In this document: piece after piece, positions 48,298 to 56,151 of the stretch
Layout: each line of letters starts with the position of its first letter
Numbering within the stretch: position 1 is the stretch's first letter
Source of the DNA: Streptomyces sp. WP-1
GTDB lineage: Bacteria > Actinomycetota > Actinomycetes > Streptomycetales > Streptomycetaceae
Length of the DNA: 64,000 bases
Direction: 5' to 3'
Assembly: GCF_030450125.1 (NCBI RefSeq)
Contig: NZ_CP123923.1
Span: 5,642,001 to 5,706,000, forward strand
Made by a program: the position numbers and the translations under genes
The notes under the pieces: model-generated
What the model was told of the DNA's origin: nothing
Databases searched by the model: none
What the model saw: only the letters and a program-made list of their open reading frames with translations

Positions 48298-49329
48298 TCA
48301 GACCTGTCCGGCCTTCTCCAGCGCCGCGCAGCAGGTGTCCACCATCAGACGGGTCACCAGGTAGGGGTCGACGTTGGCGTTCGGACGGCGGTCCTCGATG
48401 TAGCCCTTGCCGTCCACCTCGACCTGCCACGGGATGCGCACCGAGGCGCCGCGGTCGGAGACGCCGTAGGTGAACTCGTCCCACGGGGCGGTCTCGTGCA
48501 GACCGGTCAGCCGCTCGTCGATGCCCGCGCCGTAGTTCTTGACGTGGTCCAGCGGCTTGGAGCCCTCGCCCAGCGCCTCGCACGCGGTGATGATCGCGTC
48601 GTAGCCCTCGCGCATCGCCCTGGTGGAGAAGTTGGTGTGCGCGCCCGCGCCGTTCCAGTCGCCCTTGACCGGCTTGGGGTCGAGGGTCGCGGAGATCTTG
48701 AAGTCCTCGGCGGTGCGGTACAGCAGCCAGCGGGCCACCCACAGCTGGTCGGAGACCTCCAGCGGGGCGAGCGGGCCGACCTGGAACTCCCACTGACCCG
48801 GCATGACCTCGGCGTTGATGCCGGAGATGCCGAGACCGGCCTTCAGGCAGTTGTCGAGGTGCGCCTCGACGACCTCGCGGCCGAAGATCTCGTCGGCGCC
48901 GACACCGCAGTAGTAGCCGCCCTGGGGGGCCGGGAAGCCGCCCTCGGGGAAGCCCAGCGGGCGGGTGCCGTCGAAGAAGGTGTACTCCTGCTCGATGCCG
49001 AAGACCGGCTCCTGCGCGGCGAACCGGGCGGCGACCTCGGTCAGTTCGGCGCGGGTGTTGGAGGAGTGCGGCGTCATGTCCGTGTTCAGGACCTCGCACA
49101 GCACCAGCACGTCGTCGCCGCCGCGGATCGGGTCCGGGCAGGTGAAGACCGGCTTGAGCACGCGGTCCGAGGCGTGGCCCTCGGCCTGGTTGGTGGAGGA
49201 GCCGTCGAAGCCCCACAGCGGCAGCGCGTCGAGACCGGCCGGGGCACCCGTGATGATCTTCGTCTTGGAACGGAGCTTGGCCGTCGGCGCGGTGCCGTCG
49301 ATCCAGATGTACTCGGCCTTGAAGGTCAC
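48298..49329 (-). CDS. glnII: GlnII, type-II glutamine synthetase
   Basis: A 343-residue protein, the size of eukaryote-like GSII, from GTG 49329. It starts TFKAEYIWIDGTAPTAKLRSKTK (in parts) and keeps the GSII signatures LWGFDGSSTNQAEGH, FGIEQEYTFF, INAEVMPGQWEFQVGP, GDWNGAGAHTNFST, and DRGASVRIPW then EDRRPNANVDPYLVT. It makes glutamine from glutamate, ammonia and ATP and is heat-labile in related species. It lacks the GlnE-type Tyr loop. A GlnR-type four-part site lies about 100-136 nt upstream of the start. Confidence 0.96.
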   Translation of the reverse strand: MTFKAEYIWIDGTAPTAKLRSKTKIITGAPAGLDALPLWGFDGSSTNQAEGHASDRVLKPVFTCPDPIRGGDDVLVLCEVLNTDMTPHSSNTRAELTEVAARFAAQEPVFGIEQEYTFFDGTRPLGFPEGGFPAPQGGYYCGVGADEIFGREVVEAHLDNCLKAGLGISGINAEVMPGQWEFQVGPLAPLEVSDQLWVARWLLYRTAEDFKISATLDPKPVKGDWNGAGAHTNFSTRAMREGYDAIITACEALGEGSKPLDHVKNYGAGIDERLTGLHETAPWDEFTYGVSDRGASVRIPWQVEVDGKGYIEDRRPNANVDPYLVTRLMVDTCCAALEKAGQV

Positions 49330-49427
49330 GGGGGACACATCCTTCGGGGTGGTTCGGGCGCACTTGCGGGTGCCGGTGCGGCGCCGCGCGCCGTCTGTCG
49401 ATCTGTCCCGCAGCCTGTCAACAGGCG

Positions 49428-49465
49428 GTTTCCCGACCATTGCCCTTCTGTGAACCCCGTGTTAC
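49428..49465 (-). promoter_or_regulatory. putative GlnR box upstream of glnII
   Basis: On the minus strand GTAAC (49461-49465) and GAAAC (49428-49432) are exactly 33 nt apart, the spacing expected for the first and last boxes of GTnAC-n6-GAAAC-n6-GTnAC-n6-GAAAC. The two inner boxes (TTCAC, GCAAT) are weak. The outer boxes and spacing support GlnR control of glnII. Confidence 0.5.
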
Positions 49466-49545
49466 CTGGAGGTTCTGTGCCCCGGATCACGCGAGGGGAC
49501 CCGGCCGGCCGGGAGCCGCCGGCCGGCCCCGACCGCGGCGCCTGG

Positions 49546-50478
49546 TCAGCCGTACACCAGCAGGTAGTCGCACGTGCTCGTGCCGTCGTGGAGGGACGTG
49601 TCGCTGTTGAGGACGTAGAAGGATCCGGCGAAGACTCCGGCGGCCGTCAGCTTGGGGACCACGATGACGGTCTGGTCCGCCATGTTCAGCGAGTTCGGGA
49701 CCACCACGTTCCGGTACAGCAGCGTGAACAGGTTCTGCTGGAGGTCCTGGAGCTTGAGGATGCGGTAGACGCGGTCGCCCGAGCCCGCGGGCCCCGACAC
49801 GGGTGCCTGGCTTCCCGGGGCGGCCCACTGGGAGGGCTGGGTGGCCATACGGCCCTGCGATTCGAGTTCCTGCAGCCGCCGCTGTGTGCTCGCCCTGATC
49901 CCGGCCATGTGGATGTGCAGCTGGTCGTAGCGGCGGGCGTGCTGCGAGTTGATCCCCAGCCCGATGTCCGGGTACTGCACGGGGACGCTTCCCCCTCTTC
50001 TCCCGTTCTCCCAGGCCTCGTGCCAGTAGTTGGCCGCCGAGTCCGCGTGGACGAAGGGGCATTCGATGCCCGTGATCCGGCAGGAGGGGAGGAGGAGGTA
50101 GTTGTGCGTGTTCTCCGGCTTTCCGTGCAGTACGACGTAATTCGCCGTCATCTTCAGGCAGTCGGGCTTGGTCTGCGGAGGCGGCGGGGTGATGCCCTGT
50201 GTGCAGTACTGGACGTCGTGCCACAGCGGGTCGTTGTCGGTGGGCCTGCCGCACAGGGGTTGCAGCCCGGCGGGCGGACAGGGGCTCGCGGTCCCGCCGG
50301 GCGGTGGGGTCGCGGGACACGACGGGTCGGGCGAGGGAGCGCCGTGCCCGGGATTCGCCGCGGCGGTCGTGCCCGCCATGACTCCCGCGCCGGTCAGCAG
50401 CGTCGCGGCACCGAGGGTGCCCGAGAGGGCGACGAATCGACGCCGGGGGAATTCGCTCGCGTTCCTCTGGTCGCTCAT
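49546..50478 (-). CDS. exported CDP-diacylglycerol pyrophosphatase-like protein
   Basis: A 310-residue protein from ATG 50478. A twin-arginine signal (residues 11-41, FPRRRFVALSG then a hydrophobic stretch, ending TTAAANPG) directs export. The mature region begins with a Pro-rich segment and then matches the CDP-diacylglycerol diphosphatase superfamily: HNYLLLPSCRITGIECPF, NYWHEAWE, and the H-x-H pair in DQLHIHMAGI that marks HIT-like hydrolases. Cysteines (PLCGRP, YCTQG, PSCRI, ECPF) may form disulphides. Such enzymes split CDP-diacylglycerol to phosphatidate and CMP. Activity is inferred from the motif. Confidence 0.82.
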   Translation of the reverse strand: MSDQRNASEFPRRRFVALSGTLGAATLLTGAGVMAGTTAAANPGHGAPSPDPSCPATPPPGGTASPCPPAGLQPLCGRPTDNDPLWHDVQYCTQGITPPPPQTKPDCLKMTANYVVLHGKPENTHNYLLLPSCRITGIECPFVHADSAANYWHEAWENGRRGGSVPVQYPDIGLGINSQHARRYDQLHIHMAGIRASTQRRLQELESQGRMATQPSQWAAPGSQAPVSGPAGSGDRVYRILKLQDLQQNLFTLLYRNVVVPNSLNMADQTVIVVPKLTAAGVFAGSFYVLNSDTSLHDGTSTCDYLLVYG

Positions 50479-50632
50479 GCGCGTGATCTCCGATGGTGAT
50501 GACGTCCGTTCCGGATTCCGCCCCCGCCGATCCGTTCACAGAACAGGGGCCGGGAAATCGGATTTCCCGTCGGATGAACCGCTCGGTGTGGCGCGTTCCG
50601 CCATTGAGAGGCGTTCCGTCTCATCACCCTCG

Positions 50633-50720
50633 GCAGCGAGGCGGCGAGGCGGCGAGGCGGCGAGGCGGCGAGGCGGCGAGGCAGCGAGGCAGCGAGGCAG
50701 CGAGGCAGCGAGGCAGCGAG
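50633..50720. repeat. octamer tandem repeat (11 copies)
   Basis: This is a perfect 8-nt period: one GCAGCGAG (50633-50640), five GCGGCGAG and five GCAGCGAG, ending at 50720. It lies in the 317-nt gap between the CDP-diacylglycerol pyrophosphatase and ArsC-like genes. Three translational frames of the repeat are open, but no start or ribosome-binding site makes a credible gene. It is a likely variable-number tandem repeat. Confidence 0.9.
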
Positions 50721-50795
50721 GTGGCACAGGGGGCCGGGGTGGAACGGGGGCCGGGGCGGTCGTGCGGATCGCTCGCCCGGCCCCGTACCGCCGCG

Positions 50796-51170
50796 TCACG
50801 CGGAGGCCGAACCGTGCCCGATCGCCTCCCGGACCGCCTCCTCCGTCCGGGCCACCAGCGCCGTGCCGTCGTCCGCCGTGATGATCGGCCGCTGGATCAG
50901 CTTCGGGTGTTCGGACAGCGCCCGGATCCAGCGCTCCCGGGAACCCTCGTCCCGCGCCCAGTCCTTGAGCCCCAGTTCCCTGGCGTCCGCCTCCTGGGTC
51001 CGGGTGATGTCCCACGGCTCCAGGCCGAGGCGCCCGAGTACGGCCCTGATCTCGTCCTCGCTCGGCACGTCCTCCAGGTAGCGGCGCACGGTGTACCCGA
51101 CCCCCTCGGCGTCGAGCAGGCTGACCGCGCTGCGGCACTTCGAGCAGGCCGGATTGATCCAGATCTCCAT
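50796..51170 (-). CDS. ArsC/Spx-family thioredoxin-fold protein
   Basis: A 124-residue protein with the N-terminal motif INPACSKCRSAVSLLD, the C-x-x-C redox site of ArsC-like proteins, followed by RYLEDVPSEDEIRAVL and KLIQRPIIT, the cis-Pro region. The length and RP(I/L)I(T/V) motif fit the glutaredoxin-like arsenate reductase family (YffB/ArsC-like). No arsenic efflux or ArsR gene is nearby, so arsenate reduction is only one possibility. GTGGGGGC precedes the ATG. Confidence 0.83.
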   Translation of the reverse strand: MEIWINPACSKCRSAVSLLDAEGVGYTVRRYLEDVPSEDEIRAVLGRLGLEPWDITRTQEADARELGLKDWARDEGSRERWIRALSEHPKLIQRPIITADDGTALVARTEEAVREAIGHGSASA

Positions 51171-51328
51171 GCCCCCACGGTACGCGAGAACCCGTTCGCC
51201 ACCCCTGTCCCGAGAGCCCCGAAAGCCCTTGTGGCCAGGGCCTTTTGTCAGTGGTCCGCCGTAGAATAGAAGCAGTGTTCGAGGGTGCCGCCGGGCTCGC
51301 CGGCCGGTGCCCTGATCGCGTCTGGAGG

Positions 51329-51649
51329 ATGCCCGTGCCCGCTGCCGCTCTCAAGCCGAAGCCGTCGCCGACCCAGTCCACCGCCCAGCACCCCGTGCTC
51401 CTCGACTCGCCGTACGAGCCCACCACGAAGCGGCCCCTGCCGGCCGGGCGCCCCCGGGAGTGGTACGTCTCGCACAACCGGCGCCTGAAGGCCATGCGCC
51501 TGGCCATCGCCCTGCTCGACTCCGGCGTCTACCTGCCGGACCAGGCGCGCGACGACACCATCCGGGGCACCGCCGAGACGATCGGCATGCGCCCGCCGTC
51601 CGACACCACGTGCCGTATGGTGCGGGCGCTCATGCGCTACAGCCGCTGA
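51329..51649 (+). CDS. small conserved Streptomyces protein
   Basis: A 106-residue protein. The ATG 51329 abuts GGAGG, so GTG 51335 (6-nt spacing) is the likelier start. The N-terminus is Pro/Lys/Ser-rich (VPAAALKPKPSPTQ), and the C-terminus is a helical segment WYVSHNRRLKAMRLAIALLDSG. I do not recognise a function. It has no signal peptide. It lies between the divergent ArsC-like gene and the convergent pspAB. Confidence 0.6.
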   Translation: MPVPAAALKPKPSPTQSTAQHPVLLDSPYEPTTKRPLPAGRPREWYVSHNRRLKAMRLAIALLDSGVYLPDQARDDTIRGTAETIGMRPPSDTTCRMVRALMRYSR

Positions 51650-51717
51650 CCCGCCACGGCGCCGGGCACCTGGCCGACGGGGCCGCCCGGCGCCGCCGAC
51701 AGCTGCCTCGTACGGGA

Positions 51718-52302
51718 TCACAGACCGGGGGCGCCCCACACCGGGAACCAGCGGGACAGGTCCTGCTCGATCCGCAGATCCCCGGCGAGCACGGACCGCG
51801 CCTGGAGCTCCAGCGCGTTGTCCCGGCGCTCACCGCCCCCGGGCAGCGGGGCGAAGGGGTAGAAGGTGCCCCGCTTGTAGAGGTAGACGAGCGCGAGGGC
51901 GCGCCCCGCGTCGTCGGCGAAGCCGGCCAGCGAGCACAGCAGCTGCGGCCCGAAGCCGTTGATCTCCAGGGAGCTGTTCACCGCGTGCAGATCGTTGACC
52001 AGCTGCGGCAGCTGGTCGGGGGAGCGGCGGGAGACCAGCCACGAGTAGCCGTAGTCGTCCCGGCGCAGCTCCACCGGTGAGTCGGCGCGCTCCGCGTCCG
52101 CGTCCAGCAGCGCCTGCACCTCCCGGTGGGTCTGCTCGAAGGCCGCGCCCTCCACGGTCGCGAAGCACACCGCGCCCCGGCCGGTCGGGGCGAAGCCCAT
52201 CGCGGCCTGGAGCGTGATGGCGGCCGAGGGCAGCGCGAAGAGCTGGTCGAGATCGGGCGCGACGGGCTTGGTGCGCCCCAGCAGGATGTCCAGCAGCCCC
52301 AA
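51718..52302 (-). CDS. pspAB: PspAB, PspA-associated protein
   Basis: A 194-residue protein that starts MGLLDILLGRTKPVAPDLDQLFALPSAA (in parts), the conserved N-terminus of the PspA-associated protein PspAB. The rest (TVEGAAFEQTHREVQALLDADAE, DDYGYSWLVSRRSPD, SLEINGFGPQLLCSL) also fits. It is thought to work with phage-shock-type membrane-stress proteins. It lies 72 nt downstream of htpX on the same strand, so the pair is probably an operon for envelope stress. No pspA gene is in the window. Confidence 0.85.
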   Translation of the reverse strand: MGLLDILLGRTKPVAPDLDQLFALPSAAITLQAAMGFAPTGRGAVCFATVEGAAFEQTHREVQALLDADAERADSPVELRRDDYGYSWLVSRRSPDQLPQLVNDLHAVNSSLEINGFGPQLLCSLAGFADDAGRALALVYLYKRGTFYPFAPLPGGGERRDNALELQARSVLAGDLRIEQDLSRWFPVWGAPGL

Positions 52303-52374
52303 CGCTCAGCCCGCCTTCTTGTGGAGATGTCGGTGGTGACGACGATGTCGTCGGTATCCCCGCTTCCGCTCCGC

Positions 52375-53301
52375 TCATGCCCGGTCGGCCTCCGGCGGTA
52401 CGGCCGTCTCGCCCAGCTCCGCCGAGATCCGGCCCAGCTGGTCCAGCCGCTGCTGGAGCGTCGGGTGGGTGGAGAAGAACCGCTCGATGCCGGGCTCCTT
52501 GCCGGTCGCCGGGGTGAAGTAGAACGCGTTGAACGCCTGGGCCGTCCGCAGATCCTTGGTCGGGATGCGGGCGATGTCCCCGGTGACCTTGGTGAGCGCC
52601 GAGGCCAGCGCCGAGGGGCGCCCGGTCAGCTGCGCGGCGGCGCGGTCGGCGGCCAGCTCCCGGTACCGCGACAGCGCCCTGATCAGCAGGAAGCTGATCG
52701 CGTACACGGCCGCCGAGACACCCATCACGCCCGCGAAGACGACGGCGGTGTTCTGGTCCCTGCGGCCCCCGCCGAAGATCTGCGAGTAGAAGGCGAAGCG
52801 CACGAGCAGGCCCGCGACCACGCCGAGGAAGGAGGCGATGGTGATCACGGCGACGTCCTTGTGCGCCACGTGCGACAGCTCGTGCGCCAGCACGCCCTCC
52901 AGCTCGCCGGGCTCCAGCCGGCGCAGCAGCCCGGTGGTCACGCAGACCACGGCGTGATCGGGATTGCGCCCCGTCGCGAACGCGTTCGGCATGTCCATCT
53001 CGGACACGGCGACCGTCGGTTTCGGCATGTCCGCCAACGCGCACAGCCGGTCCACCACCGCGTGCAGCTCGGGATACTCCTCGCGCTCCACGACCCGCCC
53101 GTGCATGGCGAACATCGCGATCCGGTCGGAGAACCAGAACTGGGCCACGAACAGCGCGCCCATCAGGACCACGACCAGCAGCCAGGATTTCAGCAGTACG
53201 AGCAGCGCGGCGATGAAGGCCACGTACAGCAGTCCGAGCAGAAACATGGTGACCGTCATCCGCACGGTCAGCCGCCGGTCGCTCCGGAAGCGGCTCCGCA
53301 T
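52375..53301 (-). CDS. htpX: HtpX membrane zinc metalloprotease
   Basis: A 308-residue integral membrane protease. Two N-terminal spans (TMFLLGLLYVAFIAALLVLLKSWLLVVVLMG, in parts) precede the catalytic domain, with the zinc-binding HELSH in LEGVLAHELSHVAHKD and the third ligand Glu in RELAADRAAAQL. Two further spans lie between. HtpX degrades misfolded membrane proteins from the cytoplasmic side. Upstream of pspAB in the same direction, it belongs to a membrane-stress response. The ATG at 53301 has no strong ribosome-binding site. Confidence 0.93.
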   Translation of the reverse strand: MRSRFRSDRRLTVRMTVTMFLLGLLYVAFIAALLVLLKSWLLVVVLMGALFVAQFWFSDRIAMFAMHGRVVEREEYPELHAVVDRLCALADMPKPTVAVSEMDMPNAFATGRNPDHAVVCVTTGLLRRLEPGELEGVLAHELSHVAHKDVAVITIASFLGVVAGLLVRFAFYSQIFGGGRRDQNTAVVFAGVMGVSAAVYAISFLLIRALSRYRELAADRAAAQLTGRPSALASALTKVTGDIARIPTKDLRTAQAFNAFYFTPATGKEPGIERFFSTHPTLQQRLDQLGRISAELGETAVPPEADRA

Positions 53302-53428
53302 CTTGCATCACCCCGCAGTCGGGCACCTTCGTCCCGCTGTCCAGTGTGCACCTGCGGCACGGTATGGCGAGGGGGCCGACAGGCCCCACTCGCTGGGACC
53401 GGCGACCTTCGTCACTCCCAGTGACGCA

Positions 53429-53686
53429 TCAGAAGCCGTTCCGTATCCGAGCGTAACCCAGCAGTACGATCACCCCGGCCACGCAGCCGAGGACCACCGC
53501 GGTGGACACCCAGGAGGAACGGCGGGGCCCCGTGAGCTCCGGATCGGCGCGGAAGGGCGCCGGGTCCGGGGGGTTCTCCTTCCAGCGGGCGGCGAGCATC
53601 CGGGCACGGGCGGAAGGCTCCTTGTGCTGGGCGGAGTTCGCCCAACCATGATCGAACTCCCGCTCCCAGTCGTCCTGTTCAGACAT
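53429..53686 (-). CDS. small single-span membrane protein
   Basis: An 85-residue protein with AACGGGGAATGTCTG before the ATG. The N-terminal 57 residues are soluble and charged (WEREFDHGWANSAQHKEPSARARMLAARW, in parts), followed by one membrane helix (STAVVLGCVAGVIVLLGYA) and a short basic tail. The type resembles small actinobacterial proteins near htpX or stress genes. No function is recognised. The 345-nt interval beyond it (53687-54031) is the leader region of the next gene and holds no other gene. Confidence 0.65.
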   Translation of the reverse strand: MSEQDDWEREFDHGWANSAQHKEPSARARMLAARWKENPPDPAPFRADPELTGPRRSSWVSTAVVLGCVAGVIVLLGYARIRNGF

Positions 53687-54031
53687 TCCCCGTTCAACCT
53701 CTCTGGTCCGGACAGCTGCGGGGGCACCATCCCGTGGGGCCCCCGGAAATAGGAAGCCTGAGCGATACGAAAGGTTGCACAGAGGCCCTGAGCAGCCCGT
53801 TTACGCCCGTTTCGCGTCCGGATGCCGGGTGCAGATCCGGCCGCTAGCATTTTCAGCAGAGCCGCGCCGCAGGGTGCGCCGGACGTGCGCCATCCCCGTC
53901 GACCAGGGGAACGTCAGCCCTGCTTCCTGAACCCGGGCGGCATCACCCACGACCGCGTCCCGCGAAAGCGCGGGTGCGGCCATCTTCCGGTGCCCGAAAC
54001 GGCCCCGGGGGAATGGAAGGAGGGCAGTTCG
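53687..54031 (+). other. long leader region of a secreted-protein gene
   Basis: No gene is seen. The last 100 nt before ATG 54032 can fold: CCCGCG (53959-53964), AAAG and CGCGGG (53969-53974) form a perfect hairpin. A purine-rich stretch (GGAATGGAAGGAGG, about 54011-54024) is the ribosome-binding region. The tightly folded leader may be regulatory, but I could not match it to a known riboswitch. Confidence 0.35.
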
Positions 54032-54292
54032 ATGAATGCACAGCGTGCGAGGCGTCTCGCCGCGGTGTCCGCCGTCGGCGTTCTGCTGGCGGGCGGTGCC
54101 ACCGTCGCCACCGCCGGCTCCGCGTCGGCGACCACCCAGACCCACGTCTCCACCAACCGTGGCTGCTACGGCCGTAACTGCTTCGGCTTCAACAACTTCA
54201 ACCGCGGCTTCAACCGCGGCGGCTTCTTCGGCTACAACAACGGCTTCGGCTACGGCTACAACTCCCCCGTGGTGGTCGTCGTGGTGCCCTGA
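54032..54292 (+). CDS. small secreted Gly/Asn/Phe-rich protein
   Basis: An 86-residue protein from ATG 54032 with GGAAGGAGGG upstream. Residues 1-33 form a Sec signal peptide (ending GSASA-TT). The mature part is a low-complexity repeat of FN, FNRG and GFGYGYN with two cysteines (NRGCYGRNCFG) that could form a disulphide, ending in a hydrophobic PVVVVVVP tail. Such Asn/Gly/aromatic-rich peptides can self-assemble or stick to the cell surface, but a role is not known. It is followed by a short intergenic stretch. Confidence 0.7.
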   Translation: MNAQRARRLAAVSAVGVLLAGGATVATAGSASATTQTHVSTNRGCYGRNCFGFNNFNRGFNRGGFFGYNNGFGYGYNSPVVVVVVP

Positions 54293-54361
54293 CGCACCCA
54301 GGCTGTGACGTATGCCCGGGGCCGCTTCCCACGAGGGGAGCGGCCCCGGTGTCGTACCGGC

Positions 54362-54562
54362 TCAAGGCGGCTGCGGGCCGCGCTCGTCGGTGGCCGCCAC
54401 GTCGTCCTCGGAGACGGCCCTGCCGCGCAGTTCCTGTCGTACCCGCCGCCATGCGCGGATGACCTGCGGCAGCTTGGACAGCACCTCGCTGATCTGCGTG
54501 AGCAGCAGGGTGAGACAGCCGGACGCCGCGAGCACCCCCAAGGTGATGTCGTCCCACCTCAC
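54362..54562 (-). CDS. small hydrophobic protein coupled to the zinc-finger-like gene
   Basis: A 66-residue protein whose ATG overlaps the stop of the upstream gene by 4 nt (ATGA), so the pair is translationally coupled. Residues 7-25 (LGVLAASGCLTLLLTQISE) form a hydrophobic helix, probably a membrane anchor, followed by a basic helix (VIRAWRRVRQELRGR). No family is recognised. Its tiny size and coupling make it a likely partner or membrane adaptor of the protein encoded at 54559. Confidence 0.6.
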   Translation of the reverse strand: MRWDDITLGVLAASGCLTLLLTQISEVLSKLPQVIRAWRRVRQELRGRAVSEDDVAATDERGPQPP

Positions 54563-55959
54563 AACGCGGCCTCCGCACTCTGATCAAGGATCCAGCCGAG
54601 GGCGTCCGCCCCGAGCCGGTCGGGCGCCTCGATCAGCAGCGCTTCCACCGCCCCGAGGTCGGCCAGCGCAGGGGGCGCGTCCGAACGGTCCAGCTCGGCG
54701 AGGCGCCTCGTCACCGAGGCCACGCGGTCGGCCCAGCCCGGCATGCCGAAATGGCCTGGGGCACGGGAAGCGGCCGAAACCGCCAGGCGCAGCAGTCCCG
54801 CCCGCCAGCCCTGCTCACGCATGATCTCCGACATGTACCGGATCCGGTCGTCGATGCGCTGGACGAAGTTCTCCGTGGTCGCGCCGCTGGCCCGCAAGGT
54901 GAAGGGCGAGTTCCCGGCCCACGGCAGGTCCACGGAGGAAGCCACCGCCTGGAAGGCGCGCAGTGTCTGCGGCCCATCGTCCCGGGCAGCCGCCAGTGCC
55001 CTGCGCGCCCTGCGGTACAGGTCGGCGCGCTGCGCGAGGATCTCCCCGGGGGCCGGCTGGGCGGTGGCGGGGATCTCGCTCAGGAGGGCGTCGTGCCACG
55101 CGTCGGTCACGAGACCGACCGCAGCCGCGTCCAGGAGGAGTTCGGTGTCGTCGGTGTCGATGCCGTGCTGCGCCAGGGCTTCGGCTGGTCCGGTCATGCC
55201 GGGGGCGGATTTCCTCGTCCGTCCCGGGAGGGCGCGGTCCGGGGCGGGCGCGGGATCGTCTTCCGCACGGGGTACGACGACCCCGTGGCGCGCCAGGCCC
55301 TCGAAGACGGTGTCCGGGCCGCAGCCGATGTGCGAGCTGTCATGCCGTCCGGAGCAACCGTCCGGGCAGTCGAACTCCTCGCACATCTCCGGCTCGGCGG
55401 GCATGGCCTCGTTGATCAGGTGATAGGCGAGCCGTTCGGCCACCGCCTCTCGTGCCGAGATCAACTCCAGACCCAGCCGGAACTCCGCGTCGCGCACGGA
55501 ACTGTCCGAGGGATCCACGGGGTTGGGCGCCTTTGGGGCATCGTCCGCGGTCCAGGTGTGCGCGGATTCCAGTGCCACCAGAAGCCAGGCGATCTCCAGC
55601 GGCTTCGCGGTGCCGTCCGCCGCGAGCCGGGCGACTGCCTCGGCGGCCTCGCGCACGGATTCCACCCCTGCCAGATACCGGTCGCGGGTACGGGTCCACG
55701 CGGCCCACTCCGCTCTGGCGTGTTCGGCGTTCCGCGCGAGGGCCGAGTCCCGTGACCGCCGCGCCTGTGCGATCAGCCGGGTCAGGCAGTCATGGCAGCT
55801 GAACAGCCCCGATGTCGGTGTCGGTCCGAGCGGTACCGGTTCCCGGTCCTCGAACGGCGTGTCGCAGAGGCCGCAGTCGAGGGCGCCGACGTGGCGCGCT
55901 GTGGGCACGGTGGGCAGCGCGGCACGGATGGTGGCGCGCGCGTAGGAGGGGATGTGCAT
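54559..55959 (-). CDS. unknown 466-residue protein with Cys-rich N-terminus
   Basis: A 466-residue protein without signal peptide or clear membrane span. Residues 25-65 hold CGLCDTPFEDREPV and CHDCLT, a C-x2-C...C-x2-C arrangement of a zinc ribbon. A second Cys cluster lies in the middle (EMCEEFDCPDGCSGRHDSSHIGC). The rest is helical (VREAAEAVARLAADG, FRLGLELISAREAVAERLA). I do not recognise it. It is coupled to the small gene at 54362 and divergent from the regulator-like gene at 56152; the 192-nt interval between them (AT-richer) should hold both promoters. Zinc binding is inferred. Confidence 0.65.
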   Translation of the reverse strand: MHIPSYARATIRAALPTVPTARHVGALDCGLCDTPFEDREPVPLGPTPTSGLFSCHDCLTRLIAQARRSRDSALARNAEHARAEWAAWTRTRDRYLAGVESVREAAEAVARLAADGTAKPLEIAWLLVALESAHTWTADDAPKAPNPVDPSDSSVRDAEFRLGLELISAREAVAERLAYHLINEAMPAEPEMCEEFDCPDGCSGRHDSSHIGCGPDTVFEGLARHGVVVPRAEDDPAPAPDRALPGRTRKSAPGMTGPAEALAQHGIDTDDTELLLDAAAVGLVTDAWHDALLSEIPATAQPAPGEILAQRADLYRRARRALAAARDDGPQTLRAFQAVASSVDLPWAGNSPFTLRASGATTENFVQRIDDRIRYMSEIMREQGWRAGLLRLAVSAASRAPGHFGMPGWADRVASVTRRLAELDRSDAPPALADLGAVEALLIEAPDRLGADALGWILDQSAEAAL

Positions 55960-56151
55960 CGGCGGGCGGCTCCTTGGGAGTTGGTGCCGAGCCCCCCGGC
56001 ACCGACGTCCATGCTCCCCTTCCGGACCGATCCCGAGTCAGTGTTTGACGGACTGCACGGCAACTTGGCGAAATCTGTCACAGCGCTGTTGTCTGCTGTC
56101 TTAGTGTTCTGACAAAACTTGGCACTGCGATCCAGAAGGCAGGTCACGCCC

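Noticed and set aside
50640..50760. Coding Arg/Gly/Ala repeat protein
   Set aside because: The open frames come from the octamer repeat; no start with a ribosome-binding site and no continuation into a domain.
51245..51267. Sigma-70 promoter (TTGTCA ... TAGAAT) before the small gene at 51329
   Set aside because: The spacer is only 11 nt, too short for a standard promoter.
53880..54031. c-di-AMP (ydaO-type) riboswitch before the small secreted gene
   Set aside because: Some purine-rich runs are similar, but the conserved core segments and their order are not present.
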